Below the pieces are notes generated by a model, which saw nothing but the letters and a program-made list of their open reading frames with translations, was not told where the DNA came from and did not search any database. 64,000 nucleotides of DNA from the NCBI GenBank assembly GCA_012267385.1, contig JAAXGW010000037.1, forward strand, positions 1 through 64,000, in the 5' to 3' direction. Positions 1 to 8,620 of this stretch are shown here, piece after piece (within the stretch, counting starts at the first letter, position 1; every line of letters begins with the position of its first letter). The stretch is from OMG group bacterium. Lineage in GTDB: Bacteria; Pseudomonadota; Gammaproteobacteria; Pseudomonadales; Azotimanducaceae. The position numbers and the translations under genes are program-made.

Positions 1-98
1 GCACAATTCCCAAAATGGTGATCAAAAGTCACTAGGGACAGTTAGGTAGCTCACGGCCGCACACCGAATTGCTTTTCCTCACCTTTCGACAAGTTACG

Positions 99-638
99 CT
101 AAATGGTACAGGGGATCGTTTTGTTTAGATTTGGTTGTTCGGCGCCGTCATCGACCAATATTGACACGAAATACTTATTTGTTGGAGTTTTCTTGAGTAT
201 CACGGTCTTGATTTTCCCGAGACAGTACCGATCTAAAATGATTTTCACCAGACCTAATTTCGGAATGTGAATCTTCCTACCCTTAAATTTCACGCCTTGT
301 GGGTAATAACACGCTTTGTTGAGATCATGTTTCGACTTAAACACCGGGGCTCTACTTTGGCCGTTTTTATGGCGGGTATAACCATCCATCAAGTTTTTGA
401 TCGCCTGATTTAATGACTGTGCGTACGCGCGAGTCAACCAGCGGTATTCATCCGTCATCTTTAGTCGCGCTAAATCGGTCGTCATCTCCACAAAAGACAT
501 ACGACGCTCTTTAATTGCGCGCAGATCTCGATTTGCAGCGAGGTAATAGTTGTACGCCCACCGAACCGCACCAAACTCACTCTCTAACACTTCCTGCTGA
601 GATTTAGTTGGATATATTCGATATTTAAACGCTTTCAT
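99..638 (-). pseudogene. TnpB / IS605 OrfB-like nuclease, N-terminal remnant
   Basis: The product opens with MKAFKYRIYPTKSQQEVL, the N-terminal helix-turn-helix typical of IS200/IS605 OrfB (TnpB) proteins, and continues through the KNGQSRAPVFKSK and HIPKLGLVKI regions of that family. I place the start at 638, because the reading frame further upstream (to 698) does not look like the family. The protein is about 179 residues against roughly 350-420 for intact TnpB. It stops just after NLNKTI, where the first RuvC motif (GIDLG-like) should begin, so all catalytic acidic residues are missing. In the same frame after the stop codon the DNA reads RNLSKGEEKQFGVRP before another stop, perhaps leftover terminal sequence after an internal deletion. 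No TnpA transposase lies beside it in the window. It is an inactive element remnant; family assignment is good, and the cause of truncation is inferred. Confidence 0.8.
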
Positions 639-777
639 TTGTACAGATAGCTTAACACAAAACAGAACAGATGAGAAATCAATGACTTTTAAAATCAATC
701 AATTTGAACTTCAGAAATAGTCTAATCAGCTGGATAAGTCCCTATCATTTAGTTTTCTCAACAATGCTTGACAAATT

Positions 778-2580
778 ATGAGTTTTTCTGATTTCTTTTC
801 TGTTATTAAGGATGTACCAACGCTGTTAGCTCTAAAAAAGGGTTTGAAACCTCGTCCCGGGCTCATGAAAGACAGCGTCGGTTTGCAGTTCAGTGAAACT
901 GCAAAGACGTATCGAGCACAAACCGCCATCCTTTTTGAAGGTGAGTCTGTTAGCTGGGGAGAGTGCAATAAATTAGCAAATCGTTACGCGCACGCACTCC
1001 AAGACGTAGGCGTAGTAAGAGGCGACGCGGTTAGTATTGTCATGCAAAATCGCATTGAGTTCATCGCGCTGGTCGTAGCAATAAACAAACTAGGGGCAAT
1101 CGCTGGACTCATCAACACTAACCTTCGTGCCACACCTCTTCAGCACTGTATAGTCACAACAGACTCCAAAGTATGTGTATTCGGTACCGAACTCAGCAAT
1201 GCGATCGAAGAAGTACGCGAAAACGTAAACCTAACCTCGGATCAGCTTTTAGCAATTCCGGACAGAGATGATTCAACACCTGAATGGGCTACAGACTTTC
1301 AGCAATTGAGTGCGGACAAGAGTGAAGATGATCCATCTTCCCAGTTCGAATCTACCTTAGCAGAAACGGCATTCTATGTTTTCACTTCAGGTACTACTGG
1401 ATTACCGAAAGCCGCCGTCGTCTCTAATCGTAGATTTCTTCAGTTGGGTCGGTTAGCAACTATAGCCGGATTACGTTGTAAGGTCGGAGACCGAATTTAC
1501 CTTTGTCTTCCACTCTACCATAGCACAGGTTTAGTGGTAGGATTTTCTGCTGCACTTTGCTCCGGCGCAGCAATGTTTATTCGTCGAAGGTTTTCGGCGC
1601 GTAACTTTTTGAAGGACATCAGAGAACACCACGTCACACACATGATTTACGTGGGGGAGTTGTTGCGTTACCTTCATAACATCCCGAGGCAGTCAACCGA
1701 CTCCGATAACCCTCTACACACCATAATGGGAAATGGACTGCGACCTGATATCTGGGACGACTTCAAACAACGTTTCGGCATAACGCGAATCACGGAGTTC
1801 TATAGTGCGAGTGAAGGGAATTTTGCGTTTGCCAACATTATGAACAAAGACCGTACGGTTGGGCTTACCGCCGCCAAAGTAGCTTTGGTCAAATACGATG
1901 TGGAAAACGATGAGATCGTGAAAGATGAAAACGGTCGATGCATTGAAGTTTCACCGGGGGAACCTGGTCTTTGCTTGGGTCATATCAATCCAAATGCGAA
2001 ATTTGAGGGATACACAGATCCGGAAGCGACCAAGAAAAAAGTATTAGAGAACGTATTTGAGGACGGCGACCAATGGTTTAACTCCGGGGATCTCTTAAAG
2101 ACTATCGATGTCGGTTTCGCGTTGGGCTATACCCACTTTCAGTTCGTAGACAGGATTGGTGATACGTATCGCTGGAGATCGGAAAATGTCTCTACAAACG
2201 AAGTAGCAGAGATTTTGAACGGGTTTGAGCAAGTAGCAGTGAGTAATGTGTACGGAGTCAAAGTCCCTGGTACAGAGGGTCGCGCAGGCATGGTCGCGAT
2301 CAGTCTTAACGAAGGCGTTGACCAACTCGATACTATTGCATTCTCTAAATTTGTAGCACAAAATCTCCCGCACTTTGCTCGGCCGGTCTTTGTACGCATA
2401 CAAACGAACGTGGAAACAACGAGTACTTTTAAAGTTGTTAAAAAAGAACTCCGCTCCGATGGGTACGACATTGACAAAATTTCGGATCCTGTCTATGTTC
2501 TGAAAAAAGGCTCAGTCTCTTATGAACCTCTGGACAAGGACTTCTTAGAGTCGATTCAACAAGGAACCGCAAAGTTCTAG
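778..2580 (+). CDS. Long/very-long-chain fatty acyl-CoA synthetase (FATP/FadD6-like)
   Basis: This 600-residue adenylate-forming enzyme should activate fatty acids to acyl-CoA through an acyl-adenylate. The AMP-binding P-loop YVFTSGTTGLPKAA lies near residue 200. The FATP-type motif YSASEGNFAF is near residue 341, and the hinge/A8-like segment DRIGDTYRWRSENVSTNEV near 457; the latter two are diagnostic of the fatty-acid-transport-protein subfamily rather than classical FadD. Length matches the family (about 590-620). The ATG at 778 is the first good start, although no clear Shine-Dalgarno sequence precedes it. The gene stands alone on the plus strand, tail to tail with a lipid A acyltransferase-like gene 9 bases away. 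A role in using exogenous or recycled fatty acids is inferred; chain-length preference cannot be read from sequence. Confidence 0.9.
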   Translation: MSFSDFFSVIKDVPTLLALKKGLKPRPGLMKDSVGLQFSETAKTYRAQTAILFEGESVSWGECNKLANRYAHALQDVGVVRGDAVSIVMQNRIEFIALVVAINKLGAIAGLINTNLRATPLQHCIVTTDSKVCVFGTELSNAIEEVRENVNLTSDQLLAIPDRDDSTPEWATDFQQLSADKSEDDPSSQFESTLAETAFYVFTSGTTGLPKAAVVSNRRFLQLGRLATIAGLRCKVGDRIYLCLPLYHSTGLVVGFSAALCSGAAMFIRRRFSARNFLKDIREHHVTHMIYVGELLRYLHNIPRQSTDSDNPLHTIMGNGLRPDIWDDFKQRFGITRITEFYSASEGNFAFANIMNKDRTVGLTAAKVALVKYDVENDEIVKDENGRCIEVSPGEPGLCLGHINPNAKFEGYTDPEATKKKVLENVFEDGDQWFNSGDLLKTIDVGFALGYTHFQFVDRIGDTYRWRSENVSTNEVAEILNGFEQVAVSNVYGVKVPGTEGRAGMVAISLNEGVDQLDTIAFSKFVAQNLPHFARPVFVRIQTNVETTSTFKVVKKELRSDGYDIDKISDPVYVLKKGSVSYEPLDKDFLESIQQGTAKF

Positions 2581-2589
2581 CGCGTCGAG

Positions 2590-3495
2590 CTAGCTCTTCC
2601 GATAGACATCTCGATCAGGTACGCGACGGAATCGTTTGTACTCCCATTGATACTGCGCGGGGTCGCGTTGTACGACTCGCGCCACCTCATCATTTAGAGC
2701 TTGTGCCGCGACTTCGACGTCTGTGTCCTTCACCCCCGGGGCCGCTAACTCCACGTGTACGCGAAATCCCTTCCGTACTCTTTGAATGGTGAACAATACA
2801 ACTGAGACGTTCTCACGTCGCGCAAGTGCATGTACCAAAGCCGTTGTTTGCGCTTTGACTCCCATAAACTCGACTAAAACATGACTGCCGCGAGTGGGAA
2901 CCTGATCTGGCAGAACAAGTACCACTTGTCCGTCTCTTACCGCTTGTATTAACGTCCGCAATCCGGTACCGGATACAGGAACCAGATTAAATCCAAATCT
3001 TGAACGCGCTTTTTGGACTCGAGCCGCGAAATTTCCTAAACGTCGGCTATCAAATAACGCGGTGGTTGGAAATCGAGCACCAAGAGCTAAGGTGGTGTAT
3101 TCCCAGTTCCCCCAATGTGGGCACACCGCGATGACAGCCCCTTCCCTAAGTTTCTCTCTCAACAGATCTTCCCCTTGATACTCGACGAACAGTTGCTCTA
3201 AAGCAGTTGGTCGCCAATACCAAAGAGGTGCGATCTCTAGGGCTGCGCGGCTCGTCTCGATCAGAGATTTGCGAGCTAGAGCCTTGAACTCTTGAGGACT
3301 CCTTTCAGGATAACACAGTTCTAAATTAATGCGAGTCGTTCGTTTGGAGCGACCGTTCAAGAAATACACAAGATTTCCGTACAGCCATCCAAGTACTCGC
3401 AGAACTCTTAAAGGAAATAATGCAAGAGTACGTAAAGTGAGCTCGAAGCACTTTAGTTTGATTCGACTGAAAAAGCGAACCTGTGAGGTTGCCAT
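2590..3495 (-). CDS. LpxL/HtrB-family lipid A biosynthesis acyltransferase
   Basis: Family members transfer a secondary acyl chain onto lipid A precursors at the inner membrane. The H-x4-E catalytic signature is visible as HWGNWE near residue 127, followed by the family-typical segments LFDSRRLGNFAARVQ and VLPDQVPTRGSHVLVEFMG. An N-terminal hydrophobic stretch (LALFPLRVLRVLGWLYGNLVYF) would anchor it in the membrane. Length is about 301 residues, normal for LpxL/LpxM/LpxP. I chose the ATG at 3495 (MATSQVRFF); an in-frame GTG three codons upstream (3504) is possible. It converges on the acyl-CoA synthetase gene. Which acyl chain it adds, or whether it acylates another lipid such as an ornithine lipid, cannot be decided from sequence. 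Confidence 0.88.
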   Translation of the reverse strand: MATSQVRFFSRIKLKCFELTLRTLALFPLRVLRVLGWLYGNLVYFLNGRSKRTTRINLELCYPERSPQEFKALARKSLIETSRAALEIAPLWYWRPTALEQLFVEYQGEDLLREKLREGAVIAVCPHWGNWEYTTLALGARFPTTALFDSRRLGNFAARVQKARSRFGFNLVPVSGTGLRTLIQAVRDGQVVLVLPDQVPTRGSHVLVEFMGVKAQTTALVHALARRENVSVVLFTIQRVRKGFRVHVELAAPGVKDTDVEVAAQALNDEVARVVQRDPAQYQWEYKRFRRVPDRDVYRKS

Positions 3496-3595
3496 TTGTT
3501 CCACTGCGATCCGCGAGACAAACGACTAGTTTAATGACACCGCACGCGACAGTGCGAATCAAAAATAGAGTGCGAGTTGTGGAAAGGGTTATGTG

Positions 3596-4261
3596 CTAAA
3601 CATTGAACGCGAACACTTCTTTAAATTGTTCTACCGTTCGTTCATAGCGTTCAACTGATGGAAAAATCTTACCTGCTTTCACTCGAGGAAATCCCATGTT
3701 ATAAGAGCGTATTGCACAACTCTCGTCCCAACATTGTTCCAGCAGATGAGACAATATGCGCGCACCACACTCGATGTTCTCTCGTGGAACACTGAGATCC
3801 AAGGGAGCGCAAAACTCTTCCCAATATTTGGGCATGATTTGCGCGGGACCGATGGCACCTTTATGTGATACCGCGTCTTTCCGAAACGAACTCTCTGTGG
3901 CAACGATACTAGTGAGTAATACTTCGTCAATACCGTGCTTGTCTGCGGATTGAACAATCCAATTCGCAAACTCATTTGCTTCATTTTGGGGTATAGGAAA
4001 ATGAGAAGAAATCTTAACTTCCAACGATCCCACAAGGTCTGGCTTTTCCGGTTCCTGAAAGACAGCAGAAATTGCAGTCTCTATGTCTTGAGAACTGACG
4101 TTGGCCCCTAACTCTTCCTCGACGAACACAGCATCCATCAAGTCAACTTTTGGGTCCGTCACAGGTAGACAAACTAGTCCCGCTATGCATAAGCTTGCGC
4201 ACAAAAGTACTGCAAGAGCACGCCAACGACCATACTGAGCTATTTTTTTCGATTCTCGCAT
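3596..4261 (-). CDS. Membrane-anchored lytic transglycosylase (SLT domain)
   Basis: The 221-residue protein has an N-terminal signal anchor (residues 14-33, ALAVLLCASLCIAGLVCLPV) and a C-terminal SLT/goose-lysozyme-like domain. The catalytic glutamate is E123 in IVATESSFRKDA, followed by the family motifs GAIGPAQIMPKYW and IRSYNMGFPRV (the usual AYN/G-x-G region). It should cleave peptidoglycan glycan strands between MurNAc and GlcNAc in the periplasm. The about 80 residues between anchor and catalytic domain are acidic and without a recognisable fold. The gene is short for MltC/Slt but normal for MltE/EmtA-like and conjugation- or secretion-type transglycosylases; no secretion genes adjoin it. 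No convincing Shine-Dalgarno precedes the ATG at 4261. Confidence 0.88.
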   Translation of the reverse strand: MRESKKIAQYGRWRALAVLLCASLCIAGLVCLPVTDPKVDLMDAVFVEEELGANVSSQDIETAISAVFQEPEKPDLVGSLEVKISSHFPIPQNEANEFANWIVQSADKHGIDEVLLTSIVATESSFRKDAVSHKGAIGPAQIMPKYWEEFCAPLDLSVPRENIECGARILSHLLEQCWDESCAIRSYNMGFPRVKAGKIFPSVERYERTVEQFKEVFAFNV

Positions 4262-4412
4262 AAACGATCAAGAGTATTGACAAATACAGGTCTAAAGACC
4301 AACGTCATTCAAAAAAGTTCCACAAAATTTTACAAAAAATGAAGGAATAATGGAGAAATAATGGAGGTTCGGCTAATAGAGATCCCCCCTAAATTCGTGA
4401 ACGCTCGAAGAA

Positions 4413-5423
4413 TTAAGCGAGTTTACTAAGTTTCTTGCGTATGGCGTAGTAGTCTTGAGGGGTGAGTTTCTTGCTGTAGATCGAAGTTCGGTCAGCGAAA
4501 TCACCAAATTTTGTATGCAACCGAGTCGCTACGTGTTGTGGTTCGGCAACCACCGCGAAGTGGTTTAAGTACTCATCACTAAAGAGTTCCCCCATCTCGA
4601 CCCACTTTCCTTGTTTGGAGAGGGAGTTTAACTGTTCCTGCAAATTTCCCAAGCCCACGCTGTCCAAAACCTGTTTATAAGCCGGTGTAGAGGCATAAAA
4701 AGCAAGTTGCTGCTTCACCGCAAGCTTTTCGGAAGCAATTTCTTTCTCACTATGACCTGTTGCGATTAATGGTTGTACTGAAATCTCAAACTGATCTCGA
4801 CTACTTCCCGAAATCTCAAATCCTCGTTCCAAAGCAGGAAACGTAACGGTTCGTAGATACTCGAGCGTGGTGAAGGGATGTACGATCAAGCCGTCTGCTA
4901 CTTCCGCTGCAACTTGTGTCATCAGAGGTCCAACTGCGGCCAAAAAGACTCTGGGTGCGCCATATTCCAAATTCTCTGGTGTAAAAAACGGCGTCATCAA
5001 AGAGTGGCGGTAAAACTCACCCCTAAACGCGAGTCTTTCCTGCTCGTACCACGCGCACCAAATCGCTCGTAACGCAAGTATGAATTCTCTCATTCGCGCA
5101 GCAGGTCTAGACCAAGGCATGGAGAAACGCTTAGTGATATGAGGTTGAATCTGTGATCCAAGCCCCAAAATAAACCGCCCATTCGCGGCGTAGTTCAAAT
5201 CATGAGCAATGTAAGCAAGGCTCATGGGAGTACGAGCAAACGCGACAGCAATACTGGTGATCAAGTCTACCCGAGTCGTCGATTGTGCGGCTGTTGCTAA
5301 TGGTAAAAAAGGATCGTGATTCGTTTCTGCCGTAACGATTCCAGCAAAACCACCCGTTTCAATCTTTCGCGCCAGCTGACCTACCTGCTTCAAGTCATGG
5401 GGAATTGGGACATCTACTTTCAC
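4413..5423 (-). CDS. LLM-class (luciferase-like) flavin/F420-dependent oxidoreductase
   Basis: The 336-residue protein is a bacterial-luciferase-like TIM barrel. Recognisable segments are GFAGIVTAETNHDPFLPLA near the N terminus, the SIAVAFARTPMSLAYIAHDL strand-helix, NGRFILGLGSQIQPHI (the FxLGLG signature) and the substrate-side segment RAIWCAWYEQERLAFRGEFY. It most resembles the group annotated as F420-dependent LLM oxidoreductases of the MSMEG_2256 type, but in a proteobacterium FMN is an equally likely cofactor. It starts 17 bases after the histidine phosphatase gene stops, on the same strand, so the two probably form a two-gene transcript. Substrate unknown. Confidence 0.82.
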   Translation of the reverse strand: MKVDVPIPHDLKQVGQLARKIETGGFAGIVTAETNHDPFLPLATAAQSTTRVDLITSIAVAFARTPMSLAYIAHDLNYAANGRFILGLGSQIQPHITKRFSMPWSRPAARMREFILALRAIWCAWYEQERLAFRGEFYRHSLMTPFFTPENLEYGAPRVFLAAVGPLMTQVAAEVADGLIVHPFTTLEYLRTVTFPALERGFEISGSSRDQFEISVQPLIATGHSEKEIASEKLAVKQQLAFYASTPAYKQVLDSVGLGNLQEQLNSLSKQGKWVEMGELFSDEYLNHFAVVAEPQHVATRLHTKFGDFADRTSIYSKKLTPQDYYAIRKKLSKLA

Positions 5424-5440
5424 GATAGTTCAAAAGATTC

Positions 5441-6112
5441 CTAGTTCGCTAATCCGGGAAAGTACAGCCCATCAAGTGGACCTTCACCGTTAACAAAGTG
5501 ACTAACGCTCACGTCTGCTCCAGTAATTTCGATGCGATATACAACATCATTACCGGTGCTGAAAGGAGGGTCGGTGGCTATCGATATACCTAGCAAAGAC
5601 ATGATCAACACGCGGGTCACCGCGCCGTGGCTGAGTATGGCGTAACAATGATCGGAATTCGATTCACCTTCAAGTATACGACTACGGATAATCTGTAAAC
5701 GTGCGAGTAACTCACTTCGACTCTCTCCCCTAGGTGGTTTGAATTGGGCGAGATTATCCTTCCTTTGTTTGAGGTGTTCCGCATAGAGTTTTTTAACTTC
5801 GTCGTATTTTCTTCCTTCCCATTCACCCGCACCTAACTCGACAAGGCAATTTTCAAACTTGACCGAAATGGGATGTTCTTGCTGAATGTAACTCAAGGTT
5901 TCGCGGACGCGCCCAAGTGGAGACGCATAGATGCGTTTGATATCAAATTTTTCCATCAACGCCGCATGTCGCTTAGCTTGTTGTCGCCCACGCGCGGTCA
6001 GCGGAGAGTCTTTCATACCCTGGTACCGACCTTCCGTGTTCCATACTGTTTCTCCGTGTCGAAACAGATAGACTCTCCTGGTGATCATGGGTCGTGTATT
6101 GTTTATCATCAA
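5441..6112 (-). CDS. Histidine phosphatase family protein (phosphoglycerate mutase-like)
   Basis: The catalytic RHGE motif is at residues 18-21 (YLFRHGETVWNTEGRYQG), with H19 as the phosphorylated nucleophile. The segment DSPLTARGRQQAK follows, and the second histidine is in AILSHGAVTRVLI. Length (223) fits the cytosolic phosphoglycerate-mutase-like/CobC branch. The branch contains phosphatases of many small molecules, so the substrate cannot be assigned. An internal ATG at 6088 (MITRRVYLFRHGE) would give a more typical N terminus. It heads a likely two-gene unit with the LLM oxidoreductase and is divergent from the Eis-like acetyltransferase gene. Confidence 0.87.
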   Translation of the reverse strand: MMINNTRPMITRRVYLFRHGETVWNTEGRYQGMKDSPLTARGRQQAKRHAALMEKFDIKRIYASPLGRVRETLSYIQQEHPISVKFENCLVELGAGEWEGRKYDEVKKLYAEHLKQRKDNLAQFKPPRGESRSELLARLQIIRSRILEGESNSDHCYAILSHGAVTRVLIMSLLGISIATDPPFSTGNDVVYRIEITGADVSVSHFVNGEGPLDGLYFPGLAN

Positions 6113-6329
6113 ATTTGTGGTTAAGTGAATCTACAAGCTGTTGGTAACTTTCGGTGGTCCCAAGAACGTACTTATCTCATTTTCGGTCCCATACTAGTTT
6201 AGTGAAATGATTGAGGAAGAAACGACTTGAATGGTATTCGACAATCGAGCCAAATGGAAATTCACCAATCATTTATTCGTTTCATAGAATTTCACAGATG
6301 TCCGATCTAGGCAGACAGAAAGAGAGAGT

Positions 6330-7550
6330 ATGAGTTTTCTAGACGAGGTTGAGTTTCGACCAATTAAAGCAAGCGAACGACGTGAGTTTTTTAATTTAGA
6401 ACGGTATGTCTTCGCTGACGAACGAAAGCTGAGCGAAGAAGACGAAGCAGCAGATCCACTGCGACCGGAGATGACTACCGTCGCCTTTCACAATGGGCGC
6501 ATCATCGCTACGTCCGGTGGCTTCCCATTTCGACTAAAACTGAATGGAAACACTATTCGCGCCGATGGAGTCACCTCTGTTGGTACGGACCCACAATTTC
6601 GTCGCCGAGGGCTCGTCCGCCGTATGATGACGATCCGTTTTGAACAAGCCTATGAAAACAACGTGGCTGCGTCTATTCTCTGGGCCACGCTAGGTGCAAT
6701 CTACCAACGGTTTGGATACGGACTCGCTTCGTCGGCCTATAAATGCAAGTTTGATCCTCGATTTTGTCAGTTTCAATTTACTGAACCGGAAGTTGGTGCT
6801 TGTGTACGCTCCGATCGAAACTCGTCCGTTCCAATACTCAAAGACCTATACGAAGAGTGCATCGCAGATTCAAACCTACAAATCCACCGGCACGACGTGT
6901 TTTGGCAACGTGCATACTTGGACAAAAAGTGTAAATTACACGTTGCCATTCACTACGACGAGAAAGGAGTGGCAGACGGTTTTATCTCATATCGGCTGTC
7001 CGAATCCAGAGATAAGATTCCCGGTCCAAACCAGAAGATATTTGTTCGAGACTTCTTTGCGCTCAATCGAGGAGCATACCGCAGTTTGTGGAACTACATT
7101 CGGAGTCACGACTTAGTCGTTTCGGTTGAAATGTGGACACCGATAGATGATCCAGCTTTTCTAATGTTGTTGGAACCTCGACAGTTACATGCTAGTTGGG
7201 CTGAAGGTTTGTGGTTGCGAGCCGTAAATGTAGAACAGCTAGCTGGCAGTCGCCCTTACCCACACGCAGCGAACGTCGTGTTTGAAATTCCCACGGACAG
7301 AGAGTGTCCATGGAATGTCGGTACTTATCTTCTCGAAACTGATGGTAAGAACCATTCTGTGACAAAGACAAATCAAAGTGCCGACTTTCGTATCGACATT
7401 AACGGATTTGCTACACTGTTGACCGGTCAGAACAGCCTTTCTGAACTCGAGGCTTGCGGGCGGGCTGCAATTCTCAACCGCGTTCGCGAAAGCGAACTGA
7501 ATCGCCTGTTCACTACAAAACGCCGACCATTTTGTAACGACGGGTTCTAA
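6330..7550 (+). CDS. Eis-like GNAT N-acetyltransferase
   Basis: The 406-residue length and architecture fit the Eis family: an N-terminal GNAT domain, a second GNAT-like domain, and a C-terminal SCP2-like domain. The acetyl-CoA loop is seen as GTDPQFRRRGLVRRMM (residues 86-100), preceded by the GVTSVG strand typical of Eis. Eis proteins acetylate amines on aminoglycosides, protein lysines or other substrates; the one here is unknown. The start is supported by a purine-rich stretch (GAAAGAGAGAG) just before the ATG. It converges on an HDAC-family deacetylase gene 26 bases downstream, which may be fortuitous. C-terminal domain limits are inferred from length. Confidence 0.85.
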   Translation: MSFLDEVEFRPIKASERREFFNLERYVFADERKLSEEDEAADPLRPEMTTVAFHNGRIIATSGGFPFRLKLNGNTIRADGVTSVGTDPQFRRRGLVRRMMTIRFEQAYENNVAASILWATLGAIYQRFGYGLASSAYKCKFDPRFCQFQFTEPEVGACVRSDRNSSVPILKDLYEECIADSNLQIHRHDVFWQRAYLDKKCKLHVAIHYDEKGVADGFISYRLSESRDKIPGPNQKIFVRDFFALNRGAYRSLWNYIRSHDLVVSVEMWTPIDDPAFLMLLEPRQLHASWAEGLWLRAVNVEQLAGSRPYPHAANVVFEIPTDRECPWNVGTYLLETDGKNHSVTKTNQSADFRIDINGFATLLTGQNSLSELEACGRAAILNRVRESELNRLFTTKRRPFCNDGF

Positions 7551-7576
7551 AGCAAACCCTCCTAGTGAATTGGCGC

Positions 7577-8485
7577 TTAGAGCAGTGCCTCTAAGTGAAT
7601 CTTCGCTGACCTTGCTAGGGCATTTAGTTCGTACCCACCTTCCAAGGTGGACACTACGCGGCCACCGGCATACTGCTTACTGAGTTCGACAATTAAGTTC
7701 GTAATCCAGCGATAGTCGTCGTCGATTAGATTGAGCCCCGCAAACGGATCCTCTTGATGCGCGTCAAAACCAGCTGACACCAAGAACAGTTCAGGTTTGT
7801 GTTTCTCGATTGCTGTAATCCAATCGCGTTCGATCGCCAGTCGAAACTCTCGACTTCCAGTACCTTCCGGCAATGGAGTATTGACAATATTCGGACGCTC
7901 AACCTCTTGCAACCGATAGGGGTAGCACGGATATTGGAAGCTTGAACAAACAAGCACTTCCGACCGGTCCGCAAAGATTTCTACTGTTCCGTTTCCATGA
8001 TGCACGTCGAAGTCCAATACTGCAACACGGCTAACTCGGTCAAGAGCATAGTCTGCCGCAACTGCGATGCTGTTGAACAAACAAAAGCCCATGAGATGGT
8101 CGGTTTCCGCGTGATGACCAGGTGGACGTACCACACAGAATGAACGAGGATGTACATCCTGTAGTGCTAAGTCAACCGCTGTAGTAGTCGCTCCTGCGGC
8201 GCGCCTTGCCGCACTGAGAGTAGTCGGTCCCATGGCCGTATCTATATCAAGGCGTACTAAACCCTCGTCTGGCGACAACTGTTTGAGGTTTTCAACATAT
8301 GCATCGGTGTGCACACGGGTTAAATCTTCGTACGCGACAAGATCTGGAGTGAGTGTCGCGACCTCCTGAAGCAACCCGGTTTCGTTTAGATGTTGCAAGA
8401 TTGATTGAATTCTTGCACTCGATTCGGGATGGCGACGCGGCACCTCATGCGCGATACAATCTTCGTGAGTTAGTACTGCGGTCAA
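7577..8485 (-). CDS. Histone-deacetylase-family amidohydrolase (class II-like)
   Basis: This 302-residue protein has the complete HDAC signature set: HPESSARI near residue 20, the charge-relay histidines in RPPGHHAETDHLMGF (H124, H125), the zinc site in VLDFDVHHGNGT (D160, H162), and SAGFDAHQEDPF with the third zinc-ligand aspartate. Bacterial members deacetylate acetylpolyamines, acetylated small molecules or lysines using Zn2+ in the cytoplasm. The closest match by eye is the HdaH/class II-like group, which is abundant in proteobacteria. It is convergent with the Eis-like acetyltransferase and divergent from the opp operon. Substrate not determined. Confidence 0.9.
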   Translation of the reverse strand: MTAVLTHEDCIAHEVPRRHPESSARIQSILQHLNETGLLQEVATLTPDLVAYEDLTRVHTDAYVENLKQLSPDEGLVRLDIDTAMGPTTLSAARRAAGATTTAVDLALQDVHPRSFCVVRPPGHHAETDHLMGFCLFNSIAVAADYALDRVSRVAVLDFDVHHGNGTVEIFADRSEVLVCSSFQYPCYPYRLQEVERPNIVNTPLPEGTGSREFRLAIERDWITAIEKHKPELFLVSAGFDAHQEDPFAGLNLIDDDYRWITNLIVELSKQYAGGRVVSTLEGGYELNALARSAKIHLEALL

Positions 8486-8606
8486 GTTGGGTCGTCCTTC
8501 ACTCTTTTATCAGTTTACAAACACTACAATTAGCACATTAGTTTATTGACTAATACCTTCGATCGCGAAAATTCCTTTTCACTTTGGGACAGGGAACAAT
8601 TGGTTC

Positions 8607-8614
8607 AAAAGGAG
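8607..8614 (+). promoter_or_regulatory. Shine-Dalgarno sequence of oppA
   Basis: AAAAGGAG lies six bases before the ATG at 8621 and fixes that start for the peptide-binding protein. It is one of the strongest ribosome-binding sites in the window. Confidence 0.8.
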
Positions 8615-8620
8615 ACTTAG

